NCBI RefSeq assembly: GCF_025685425.1
Contig: NZ_JAGTAS010000056.1
Coordinates: 62,001-126,000 of the forward strand
DNA: 64,000 nt
Reading direction: 5' to 3'
DNA from: Terriglobus albidus
GTDB lineage: Bacteria > Acidobacteriota > Terriglobia > Terriglobales > Acidobacteriaceae
Shown here: in pieces, positions 42,970 through 51,139 of the stretch
Numbering within the stretch: position 1 is the stretch's first letter
How the letters are laid out: each line of letters opens with the position of its first letter
The notes under the pieces: generated by a model
What the model saw: the letters and a program-made list of their open reading frames with translations, nothing else
Database searches by the model: none
Told to the model about the DNA's origin: nothing
Program-made: the position numbers and the translations under genes

Positions 42970-43392
42970 ATGAACCTGCCAATTCCTTTCCTCTTCGGCC
43001 TCATATTATTCGCCACCAGTCAGGGAGGGTCTCCGCCCAGCATCTCATGGGCTACGCTGAAGACCCTCAACTCGTCGCGGGCCAGTTCTCCTGCTAAAGA
43101 TCTGGACGGGAAGAGGATTGCCGTTCCTGGGTTTATGGTGCCTCTGGAGGACGATGCGGATCAAGTCACAGAGTTTATTCTCGTGCCATTCGCGGGCGCT
43201 TGTATTCACGTTCCTCCACCCCCGCCAAACCAGATGATCTACATTAAGCTAGCCCACAATCAGAAGGTGAAGATGTCTTTCACGGATCCTGTTCTGGTTA
43301 CCGGAATGCTTCACGTAACCACGGTGCAGAGCCCATACGGGGATATCTCTTTCAATATGGATGCGGACCTTGTGCGGCCCTATGAGCAATAG
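42970..43392 (+). CDS. Secreted DUF3299 protein
   Basis: 140 residues with a signal peptide (MNLPIPFLFGLILFATSQGG). The DUF3299 hallmark GFMVPLEDDADQVTEFILVPFAGACIHVPPPPPNQ is complete, with the CIHVPPPPPNQ block that suggests a Cys/His metal or thiol site. AGGAGG lies 13 bases upstream. Overlaps the ABC ATPase gene by 11 bases, and a FtsX-type permease follows. This three-gene arrangement recurs in many proteobacteria and suggests the protein is the periplasmic partner of the exporter. Biochemical function unknown. Confidence 0.85.
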   Translation: MNLPIPFLFGLILFATSQGGSPPSISWATLKTLNSSRASSPAKDLDGKRIAVPGFMVPLEDDADQVTEFILVPFAGACIHVPPPPPNQMIYIKLAHNQKVKMSFTDPVLVTGMLHVTTVQSPYGDISFNMDADLVRPYEQ

Positions 43393-44089
43393 AACACCGC
43401 TATCCATTTCGCTAAAGGGAGTTGTTCTCTCATATACGAAGGGGAATCCTGTTCTCGACATTGATTCATTGGAGATATTCGCAGGACGTCGTGTCTTCCT
43501 CTACGGACCGTCCGGCAGCGGAAAAACAACTCTACTCTCTCTTATTTCGGGCATTCTTTCTCCGCAGGAAGGAGAGATTCATGTGCTGGGCCACGATCTC
43601 CGCAGACTCTCTGCATCGGAGCGGGATATCCTGCGCGGATGTGAAATGGGCTACATCTTCCAAAGCTTCAATCTGATTCCTTATCTTAGCGTTGAAGAGA
43701 ACATAGCCTTACCCTGCATGTTTCATGCGAGCCGCCGCCGTCGTATCCGCGCCGACAGCCTTTCGGAAGAGATAAGGCGGATTGCGAAACGGCTCGACAT
43801 CCAAGACAAGCTCAATGCGCCCATCTACGAGCTCTCGACCGGGCAGCAACAGCGCGTAGCTATTGCCCGCGCCATCATTGGTTCGCCACCGCTGGTTGTC
43901 GCCGATGAACCGACCTCTTCGTTGGACAATGACCGGCGCGATTCCTTTCTCGACTTGCTAACGGAGGTGGTTGCGGAGACTGGGAGCACTCTGCTTTTCG
44001 TTTCTCACGATCTCACTCTTACGAAACACTTCGAGCAGTCGCTCTCTCTGACATCCATCAATCGAAGAAACGCCGGGACCTTCTTATGA
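43382..44089 (+). CDS. LolD/MacB-type ABC transporter ATPase
   Basis: 235 residues from ATG 43382, within the end of the DUF3299 gene. Walker A (GPSGSGKTT), Q loop (YIFQSFNLIPYLSVEENI), signature LSTGQQQRVAIARAI, Walker B (LVVADEPTSSLD) and switch His (FVSHDLTL) are intact. The Q-loop sequence is typical of the LolD/MacB/FtsE class that moves lipoproteins or transmits mechanical force rather than importing solutes. Overlaps its permease by four bases. Confidence 0.92.
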   Translation: MSNRTPLSISLKGVVLSYTKGNPVLDIDSLEIFAGRRVFLYGPSGSGKTTLLSLISGILSPQEGEIHVLGHDLRRLSASERDILRGCEMGYIFQSFNLIPYLSVEENIALPCMFHASRRRRIRADSLSEEIRRIAKRLDIQDKLNAPIYELSTGQQQRVAIARAIIGSPPLVVADEPTSSLDNDRRDSFLDLLTEVVAETGSTLLFVSHDLTLTKHFEQSLSLTSINRRNAGTFL

Positions 44090-45339
44090 TGCTGATCCGG
44101 CTTGCCTGGAAATCGCTTTACAGCCGCGCGTTTCCAACCTCATTAACCATCTTTTCTATTGCGCTCTCTGTGACGCTGCTGGCGGGAGTCGATCGCCTGC
44201 GGTACGCTGCACAAGCGGGCTTTACGGGAACCCTCTCTCGGACAGACCTGATCGTCGGCGCCCGCGGAGGGGAACTGCCTCTGCTGCTCTCCACCGTCTT
44301 TCATCTCGGCGGTGCAGCAAACGAGATCTCTTGGGAGAGCTATCAGCATTTCGCCCAGCATCCGGCAGTAGCATGGACGATTCCTATCTCTATGGGAGAC
44401 TCACACCGAGGTTACCGGGTTGTAGCTACCGATGAGAACTTCTATGCTCACTACCAGTACCGACGGGATCGTCATATCAGCTTCGCCGAGGGACATGCTC
44501 CATCTTCGTTCTCCGAGATCGCACTTGGCTCTGAGGTCGCCTCGTCGCTGCACTACCGTCTTGGCCAGAAAATTGCGTTGTCTCACGGCATTGAAGAGCA
44601 CTCCATTCTGAAGCATGATAACGTCCTGTTCACGATCGTCGGGATCCTTGCGCGGACAGCAACACCAGTCGATCGGGCGCTCTATATGACATTGCTCGGG
44701 GACGAGGCGATGCATGTCGGATGGGAGAACGGGACTCCTCCCGCAATTGGAGAGCAGTTGCCGGAGCTGGATCCGTCCAAGCTCTCGGTCAAAAACATCA
44801 CCTCGTTTCTCCTCGGAACAAAGTCCCGCATCAGTACCCTCATGCTGCAGCGGGAGATCAATTCCTATAAGCCCGAGCCGCTGACGGCGATTATTCCCGC
44901 CTATACATTGCAGGAGCTCTGGAGCATTCTGGACTATGCGGACCAGACGCTCTCGATGATCTCGGCCGCAGTTCTTATTGTTGGCCTGCTCGCGATGCTA
45001 ATCGCTCTCTACATGGCAATTAATGAACGGCGGCGGGAGATCGCAGTTTTGCGGGCTGTTGGCCTTCATCTGCGTCAGATCATCACCCTCATCCTCATGG
45101 AGGCCGGCCTCATTGCTATCGCGGGGACGGTACTCGGCCTTGGTGCGGTGTACGTCCTGCTCTTTGTCTTGCGGAGCGTCATCGAGAGCCGCCTTGGACT
45201 TCCGATAATGCTGGTCGGGCTTTCCGCCCGGGTCGAGATCTATGCGCTAGCTACGATCCTTGGAGCAGTTCTACTGGGGATTGTGCCAGCTTGGAGGGCC
45301 TACCGTAATTCTCTTATTGACGGACTCAATGCAAGTTGA
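44086..45339 (+). CDS. FtsX/MacB-like ABC permease
   Basis: 417 residues; ATGA overlap with the ATPase. One N-terminal membrane segment (FPTSLTIFSIALSVTLLAGV), a periplasmic domain of about 230 residues (LSRTDLIVGARGGELPLLLSTVFHLGGA), then three C-terminal membrane segments (MISAAVLIVGLLAMLIALYM, LILMEAGLIAIAGTVLGLG, IYALATILGAVLLGIVPAW) with the FtsX motif NERRREIAVLRAVGL between them. This is the MacB-type fold used for lipoprotein release, efflux coupling or hydrolase activation. Works with the ATPase and probably the DUF3299 protein. Confidence 0.88.
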   Translation: MMLIRLAWKSLYSRAFPTSLTIFSIALSVTLLAGVDRLRYAAQAGFTGTLSRTDLIVGARGGELPLLLSTVFHLGGAANEISWESYQHFAQHPAVAWTIPISMGDSHRGYRVVATDENFYAHYQYRRDRHISFAEGHAPSSFSEIALGSEVASSLHYRLGQKIALSHGIEEHSILKHDNVLFTIVGILARTATPVDRALYMTLLGDEAMHVGWENGTPPAIGEQLPELDPSKLSVKNITSFLLGTKSRISTLMLQREINSYKPEPLTAIIPAYTLQELWSILDYADQTLSMISAAVLIVGLLAMLIALYMAINERRREIAVLRAVGLHLRQIITLILMEAGLIAIAGTVLGLGAVYVLLFVLRSVIESRLGLPIMLVGLSARVEIYALATILGAVLLGIVPAWRAYRNSLIDGLNAS

Positions 45340-45729
45340 TTGACAAGGCCAGCGGCAACCCTAACTCGTTCCACGAGAGACTCAATATTTACAGCATTTT
45401 CCCTGTTGTTGGGTATACGGAAGAGGAGTGCAACGGCGTTTTCATTGCGGAAAACGTCCATAGATGCGGGAACCCTATGCTACACCTACAGGAAAAAGGC
45501 TCTAGTGCTACTACCCATCATCCGGGTATCAGAATCACCCTTTTGCCTCTCCCAGGATTGTGCTTCAAAGTGAAACGGGACCATCCGGCGCACTTGACAC
45601 CTCCGGACTATTCCGGTTTCGAGGCTACCGCCTGACACAAGACATAGGAGTCGATAGTGCTCGGCCGACACGCTTTACCGGGGGCAGCAGTGATGCCAGG
45701 TTTAGGGAAGGGAGATTTATCCTGAGACC
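45340..45729. other. Intergenic region with dispersed repeat
   Basis: 390 bases between the permease and the flavodoxin-like gene. Apart from repeat copy B at 45393-45459 I recognise nothing; the frames within are short and show no family pattern. Confidence 0.4.
45393..45459. repeat. Dispersed ~68-bp repeat, copy B
   Basis: AGCATTTTCCCTGTTGTTGG ... AGAGGAGTGCAACGGCG ... ATTGCGGAAAACGTCC, the same element and orientation as copy A at 30506, about 80% identical by eye. It is also just downstream of a coding region. The termini AGCATTTTCC and GGAAAACGT are near-complementary. Confidence 0.6.
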
Positions 45730-46344
45730 ATGGAAGTGCCTACCCCCAATCGAATCGGACTGATCGTCGTTTCGCATCCGGACGATGCAAGCTTCACCGT
45801 CGCGATCGCGCGACGGTGTGAGATCTCTTTACAGTCAGTAGGCTTTACGACACACTTCTGTAATTTATATGCAGATAACTTCAATCCCGTGCTGACCAGA
45901 CGAGAGATGCGGGGCCTTGGGACTGATGATCCTCTCGTCCAGCGCTACCGCGATCTCCTGCTTTCCGCAGAAGTGCTTGTGGTCGTGCATCCGAATTGCT
46001 GGGGTGCACCTCCGGCCATGATGAAAGGCTGGATGGATCGCGTCTTTGCCGAGGGGTCGGCGTACGCTTTCGAGAAAGATAGCGATCAAGGCGACATCCC
46101 GAAGGGGCTATTGCACACCAGAGTGGCGGTTGTGTTTAATACAAGTAATACAGAGGAAGAACGCGAGCAAATCGTATTCGGCGACCCACTCGAAAGAATC
46201 TGGAAACAGTGCCTTTTACAATACTGCGGAGTTCAGAACGTGATCAGGCATGTATTCAGAATCATCGCAACCAGCTCAGTCGCAGATCGTGAGCGCTGGC
46301 TCGATGAAGTTAGCCGTATCGTCGTTCAAGCCGCAGGTTCTTGA
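45730..46344 (+). CDS. Flavodoxin-like NAD(P)H (quinone) oxidoreductase
   Basis: 204 residues. NAD(P)H dehydrogenase (quinone)/KefF/MdaB-type fold: N-terminal RIGLIVVSHPDDASF phosphate-binding segment, NPVLTRREMRG, then VLVVVHPNCWGAPPAMMKGWMDRVFAEGSAYAF, the conserved block that places FMN/FAD and the dimer interface. Cytosolic two-electron reductase of quinones or similar. A GGGAG lies about 18 bases upstream, a weak ribosome site. No operon partner, so its physiological role is open. Confidence 0.85.
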   Translation: MEVPTPNRIGLIVVSHPDDASFTVAIARRCEISLQSVGFTTHFCNLYADNFNPVLTRREMRGLGTDDPLVQRYRDLLLSAEVLVVVHPNCWGAPPAMMKGWMDRVFAEGSAYAFEKDSDQGDIPKGLLHTRVAVVFNTSNTEEEREQIVFGDPLERIWKQCLLQYCGVQNVIRHVFRIIATSSVADRERWLDEVSRIVVQAAGS

Positions 46345-46434
46345 TCTGTCATCCCGGAGATACGAGGCAGGCGCCAGAACGCACGCCGCTATACGCCCTT
46401 GAAACCTACATTGGCGTGTTTTCTCGATTCAATC

Positions 46435-46452
46435 TATAACGTTTACTATATC
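46435..46452 (+). promoter_or_regulatory. Candidate operator TATAACGTTTACTAT upstream of GH97
   Basis: Matches the element at 20323 at 13 of 15 positions (TRTAACGTTTRCTAT). It lies about 80 bases before the GH97 start. A related core AAACGTTT occurs at 48712 before the next gene. Confidence 0.4.
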
Positions 46453-46527
46453 GTTGACTTTTAAGGGCCGCAGTCTTCACACTGGAGCCGAATACACATA
46501 TTTAGGCGAGGTTCCGGAGGTACATTG

Positions 46528-48354
46528 ATGAAGGTTAAACCCTGTGTTCTGGGAGCCGTTTGTGCAATGCTCCTCGGGGGAACCAGCTTTGCACAGACGA
46601 ATGTTCGGACGGTTTCCAGCCCAGACGGCCACGTAAAAGCCGAAGTGTTCGTGACAAATGGAAACCTGCGATATCACGTTATGCGGGATGGCCAGGAGGT
46701 ACTCGTCTCCTCCCGCCTCGGGATTCTGAGCAACGGTATCGAGTACGGCAAGCAGGTCGAACTCGCAGTTCCCACTCTCCACGAAGTCAATGAGGAATAC
46801 CGCTTGCTGGGCGGTCATTCGACGAGCATCAATCATGCCTTCGAGGGGGAGATCCCAGCAACTTCTTCCGGACACAATTTCTGGATAGACCTTCACGTCG
46901 CAAATGATGGTGTGGCTGTCCGCCTCAGGTTGCCAGCCGAGGCAGGCCGCCGGGTGGAAGCGGATAGAAGCAGTTGGAATTTGGCCGGGAATCCCGTTTT
47001 GTGGGCGGATCCACTGAGTGCTGCATATGAGGGGCAGTATAGGACTACAACACTGTGGAGCGTAGGAGAGGACCCGATTGGGCTGCCGATCACTGCAAAG
47101 TACAAAGACCTCTACGTCACCATCAGCGAAGCAGGTCTAAAAGATTTCGGGGATCTTGCGATAAAACGCGGGGCAAATAGCGAGCTAAACGGATATCTCT
47201 ATGCCGATCCCAAGGGATGGGTGACGGACGAGGAAGTCAGGCAACCTTGGCGCGTCACGATCATCGCCGCCGATCTAACACAATTAGTGAATAGCACTCT
47301 CATTCAAGATCTGAATCCTCCTCCGGATGCAGCCCTGGCGAATGCCGATTGGATCAAGCCGGGGCGCTCGACCTGGCAATGGTTATCTTCCGGCGCACCA
47401 GTAATTGGCGAGCAAGATCAATGGATTCGATGGACCAAAGAACTGGGATTTGAGTACTACCTGATCGACGAGGGATGGGAGAGGTGGGATAAGCCATGGG
47501 AGTCTCTTCGGCAGATCGTCTCCGATGCAAAGAAACAAAACGTAAAGATCTGGGTTTGGGTCCACAGCAAGTACGTTAAAGATGCAGTCGAACGGAACGC
47601 GTATTTCCAACAACTAGTTGCTGCCGGTGTTGTCGGTGTAAAGATCGACTTTCCTCAAGAATTTAACCGGGAATGGTCGAACTGGTACTACGACACCGCT
47701 CGTGATGCGGCGAAGTTCAGACTGTTGGTAGATTTTCACGGAGCGGTGAAGCCTACCGGTATGGAACGCACCTGGCCGAACGTGCTGACACGTGAAGCTG
47801 TTCGCGGCCACGAATATCAGATCACACGCTATCACCGCCGGCTTGACTCAGCTCACGATACGATTCTTCCTTTCACCAGATATGTCATCGGTCCGGCCGA
47901 CTATACGCCGACAGTGCTTGAGAGCAGGGAATTGCAGGACAACACATGGACGCACGAGTTCGCTCAGGCGATTGAATTCACCTCACCGTTTCTTTGCTAT
48001 GGAGGAAATCCCAGAGACCTTGTGAGCAATCCGGCACGGGACATATTAACCGCGATTCCGAGCACATGGGACGAGACCTTGGTGCTGCCGGGAAGCGAGC
48101 CAGGAAAGATAGCGGCCATGGCTCGTCGCACCGGAGAGCAATGGTTTGTAGCCATTTTGAATGGCGAGAACGAAGGCGATCTTAAAATCCCGCTGACATT
48201 CCTGGGCTCCAGCAAATGGAAAGCGAGTCTTTTGAGTGATGAACAGGGTTCACTCGATAAATTCGCCAGGAAAGACACTACGCTTAGCAGCGGTGACGTT
48301 CTGGAAGTTCACGCTAACAGCCGTGGCGGATTTGTCGGTTGGTTTCGGAAATGA
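46528..48354 (+). CDS. Glycoside hydrolase family 97
   Basis: 608 residues from ATG 46528 with GGAGG upstream; signal peptide (KPCVLGAVCAMLLGGTSFAQ). N-terminal GH97 beta sandwich (VSSPDGHVKAEVFVTNGNLRYHV ... GIRLRLPAEAGRR-type strand at residues about 130-145). TIM barrel from about residue 275 (RSTWQWLSSGAP, YLIDEGWERWDKPWESL, WVHSKYV). The segment VVGVKIDFPQEF carries the Asp expected as nucleophile in retaining GH97 enzymes, and RTWPNVLTREAVRGHEY the family E/RG motif. C-terminal beta domain. Cleaves alpha-glucosides or alpha-galactosides in the periplasm or outside; the retaining-type Asp favours alpha-galactosidase. First gene of the hydrolase run. Confidence 0.9.
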   Translation: MKVKPCVLGAVCAMLLGGTSFAQTNVRTVSSPDGHVKAEVFVTNGNLRYHVMRDGQEVLVSSRLGILSNGIEYGKQVELAVPTLHEVNEEYRLLGGHSTSINHAFEGEIPATSSGHNFWIDLHVANDGVAVRLRLPAEAGRRVEADRSSWNLAGNPVLWADPLSAAYEGQYRTTTLWSVGEDPIGLPITAKYKDLYVTISEAGLKDFGDLAIKRGANSELNGYLYADPKGWVTDEEVRQPWRVTIIAADLTQLVNSTLIQDLNPPPDAALANADWIKPGRSTWQWLSSGAPVIGEQDQWIRWTKELGFEYYLIDEGWERWDKPWESLRQIVSDAKKQNVKIWVWVHSKYVKDAVERNAYFQQLVAAGVVGVKIDFPQEFNREWSNWYYDTARDAAKFRLLVDFHGAVKPTGMERTWPNVLTREAVRGHEYQITRYHRRLDSAHDTILPFTRYVIGPADYTPTVLESRELQDNTWTHEFAQAIEFTSPFLCYGGNPRDLVSNPARDILTAIPSTWDETLVLPGSEPGKIAAMARRTGEQWFVAILNGENEGDLKIPLTFLGSSKWKASLLSDEQGSLDKFARKDTTLSSGDVLEVHANSRGGFVGWFRK

Positions 48355-48762
48355 TCCGCGGTTGTGGACACATACACCATCGGTGTTGCGGCGGGAATGA
48401 GGAATTTTTGCAAACAACATGCGCAGCGAGAGCTTTTTATGGCTGCAGCTTACCAGGTTTAAAAGGAGGGCGGTGAGACGCGCGTTCGCCCTATGCGGAA
48501 AGATCCCATCACTTTCGGGAATTACCAATTCAATCGTCGTTGACGAGTGCCACGTCGAGTTGCTAGGATTCGTCTCGCATGAAAGCAATGAATATTGCAT
48601 ATTATGCAATACTGTAAGCAGGCTATACCTCGCTTTATGTTCGAAGATCGACTCCCGAGGCAATAAATGCGCAAGAAATGATCGGAATCGAAGAAACCGT
48701 GGCACGAGAGAAAACGTTTCCCGGGTTCAGAAGGAAATGTTTCTCTTGACGTTCGGAGCACC
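48355..48762. promoter_or_regulatory. Intergenic control region with two palindromes
   Basis: 408 bases without a believable gene. At 48593-48611 TATTGCAT and ATGCAATA form a perfect eight-base inverted repeat around ATT. At 48712-48719 the palindrome AAACGTTT lies 43 bases before the next start. Both are candidate operators for the downstream hydrolase genes. Confidence 0.45.
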
Positions 48763-51084
48763 ATGAGAAAGCGCCCTTCCGCTGTTAGCTCGCCATTTGC
48801 TGTTCATCCTCACTCCAAATCTGTCGCCATTTGCAAGGCAACGCGGATATTTGTTTCTTGGGCATCACTTGCTCTGGCGCTCGGCTGTGTTTCACTGCAT
48901 GCACAGGCCGCAGAGGCTCAGGTCATCTCTTTGGGGCACCTGGATAGTGGCGCGGAAGTAGTTTTCCAGCGAGCGGGCAATGAGTGGGGAATTGAGGTCG
49001 CAGGAGGAGCGGCCTCAAAAATCTCGCAGCCGAAGCCGGCGCGGATTGAAATCTACCGATCGGAAAATGACATCCGCCAGATCATATCCGGCTATTCAAA
49101 GATCAAAAAAACGCCAGATGGGCTAGAAGCAGTGGCCGACCTCAGGAATGCGGACAAGACCATCTTTCACGTGCATGACCTCTGGATGTTGGATGGATCG
49201 GTTTTGAGCATACGGCGTAGTGTGACCGTAGATGGTCATTCGCCGGGTGGATTCAACTCCGCAGTCGTATTTGCATTTGACCCCTCCCTGAAATGGGATG
49301 ATGTAAAGTTCATGTTTCCCGGCGCCATCTATGGCGACCCTACCTATGATGGAGAACGCTCTCCAGGGGGAATTCTGAATTTCAATGCGCATCGTCTGGT
49401 TATGCGGGAAGACATTATGCCTGCGCCGGCATTTGCAATTTCTTTCAACAATGGCGCCAGCGTGTCGGTAATGGACCCCTCTCCCCGAGGTGATTCAACT
49501 GACGAGGAGACCAAGCTTACGAAATTGAGCATGATCGATGCGCGATTCCAGTTCGGCGCGATAGGAGTCTGGCAAGCCGAAAGCGCTCCTCTGGAGTTTG
49601 GATATAGATATCCGGCGAACTCAAATGACTACGGCAGTTCTCGCGATGCTGCAGCAAAAGAACGGTGGATCCGGCGGTACCATCCGATTGTTCCTGGAGT
49701 GAAGCATCATTACGAAATCCGGATTCGGTTCGCCCAGGATGAAGACTTTCACGATGCAACACGAAACACATGGCGCTGGGCGTGGTCGGCATTAAATCCG
49801 GCGATCAACTATATCGATGTCCGCGCCATGCGGACCGTGCTGGCTGACCAGCTTTCGTCTCAGGTGCTGACTGTAAACGGGAACACTGCCGTGCCGTTCG
49901 TGATGTCGACATTGAATGATGTCAGGAATTGGAATTGGCAAATGGTAGCGATGGGGTTTGTCGGAAAAGATTTAGAGTGCGCGGACATGCTTCTGCGAGA
50001 GTCCGAGCGTGATAAGACGGCGCGTGGAGAGAAAATGCGTGAACAGGGATTGGCGATGATTGCCACGGCTATTCGTGCATTGCCCACCGTACCTCTCGCC
50101 GGTACAGGGTTCGATATTGCGACAGGAAGACCATGGGACCACATCTGGTTATCACCCTGGCTTCGTAACGCGACCGAAGATATGGCGGTTCTGCTTCGTG
50201 CCTATAAACGGGAAATGCAGGAGAGAAGGGATCATCCCGAGTGGCTGGCGTGGATCAAACAGTATGGAGATTGGCTGATCCAGCAACAACGCGAGGACGG
50301 ATCCTTCCCGCGCCGCTGGAAGCCGGGCAGCAATGAGGTTGCGGAACCCTCTGGTACCGCTAGCTACAATCCCGTGCCTCTGCTGGTGAGGCTGACGCAG
50401 GTTACTGGAGACGCCAGGTACCAGTTGGTAGCGGTCAAGGCAGCTGAATACGTGTGGGAGCAGTTTGGCAATCGCGGGTTCTTCGTTGGCGGCGCGATCG
50501 ACAATCCCAATATCACTGATAAAGAAGCTGGGATGTTGAGCATGGAAGCGTTCCTGACTTTGTATGAGTCAACCAAAGAGCCGAAATGGTTGGATCGGGC
50601 GCGCGTGGCAGGTGATTTTGCTGAAAGTTGGATATGGATCTGGAACCTTCCCATGCCCATAGACGCGAAGGATGAAGAGCTGCATTACAAACGCGGTGTT
50701 TCGACCGTGGGAGTGCAGGGAATTACCGCAGCTAACACCGGAAGCACCGATGAGTATCTTGATTGGGCCGTGGCCTCTTACGCCAAGCTTTATACCTATT
50801 CTCATGATTCTCATTACCTCGATGTAGCCAAGGTATTGCTGCATGACACCAAGGCGATGGTGGCTATGCCCGGGCGCCAGTTCGATGTCAAGGGAATCGG
50901 CTGGCAGCAAGAGCATTGGCGCATGGGACCCGGGCCGAACGGCCGTGGGCGCGGATCGCACCGGTTCTGGTTGCCTTGGGTGACAGCCAACCATCTGAAT
51001 GGGATCAATAGTCTTGAGGAGTTCGATCCGAAGTTATTCGAGATGATTTCTACCAAGCCGGCGTTGGCTGCGAGCAAGAACTGA
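48763..51084 (+). CDS. Secreted (alpha/alpha)6-type protein, family not recognised
   Basis: 773 residues, GGAG before ATG 48763, signal peptide after a charged leader (FVSWASLALALGCVSLHAQA). Residues about 45-320 are beta-rich (VISLGHLDSGAEVVFQRAGN ... GVKHHYEIRIRFAQDEDFHD), like the N-terminal domain of many six-hairpin glycosidases or lyases. Residues about 330-770 are helical with repeated aromatic pairs (WLAWIKQYGDWLIQQQREDG, YQLVAVKAAEYVWEQFGNRG, WLDRARVAGDFAESWIWIW, YLDWAVASYAKLYTYS), as in (alpha/alpha)6 barrels. Candidate catalytic acids are not clear. Its place between GH97 and an acetylesterase suggests a plant-polysaccharide hydrolase or lyase. Confidence 0.65.
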   Translation: MRKRPSAVSSPFAVHPHSKSVAICKATRIFVSWASLALALGCVSLHAQAAEAQVISLGHLDSGAEVVFQRAGNEWGIEVAGGAASKISQPKPARIEIYRSENDIRQIISGYSKIKKTPDGLEAVADLRNADKTIFHVHDLWMLDGSVLSIRRSVTVDGHSPGGFNSAVVFAFDPSLKWDDVKFMFPGAIYGDPTYDGERSPGGILNFNAHRLVMREDIMPAPAFAISFNNGASVSVMDPSPRGDSTDEETKLTKLSMIDARFQFGAIGVWQAESAPLEFGYRYPANSNDYGSSRDAAAKERWIRRYHPIVPGVKHHYEIRIRFAQDEDFHDATRNTWRWAWSALNPAINYIDVRAMRTVLADQLSSQVLTVNGNTAVPFVMSTLNDVRNWNWQMVAMGFVGKDLECADMLLRESERDKTARGEKMREQGLAMIATAIRALPTVPLAGTGFDIATGRPWDHIWLSPWLRNATEDMAVLLRAYKREMQERRDHPEWLAWIKQYGDWLIQQQREDGSFPRRWKPGSNEVAEPSGTASYNPVPLLVRLTQVTGDARYQLVAVKAAEYVWEQFGNRGFFVGGAIDNPNITDKEAGMLSMEAFLTLYESTKEPKWLDRARVAGDFAESWIWIWNLPMPIDAKDEELHYKRGVSTVGVQGITAANTGSTDEYLDWAVASYAKLYTYSHDSHYLDVAKVLLHDTKAMVAMPGRQFDVKGIGWQQEHWRMGPGPNGRGRGSHRFWLPWVTANHLNGINSLEEFDPKLFEMISTKPALAASKN

Positions 51085-51139
51085 TAAATAAGGAAACCAT
51101 CGGATAACACGAAGCATAGAGGAAGGAATCGATAAGACG

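Noticed and set aside
48250-48705. 151-codon minus-strand frame in the gap after GH97
   Set aside because: Overlaps the GH97 3' end, has low-complexity unlikely composition, no ribosome site and no family pattern.
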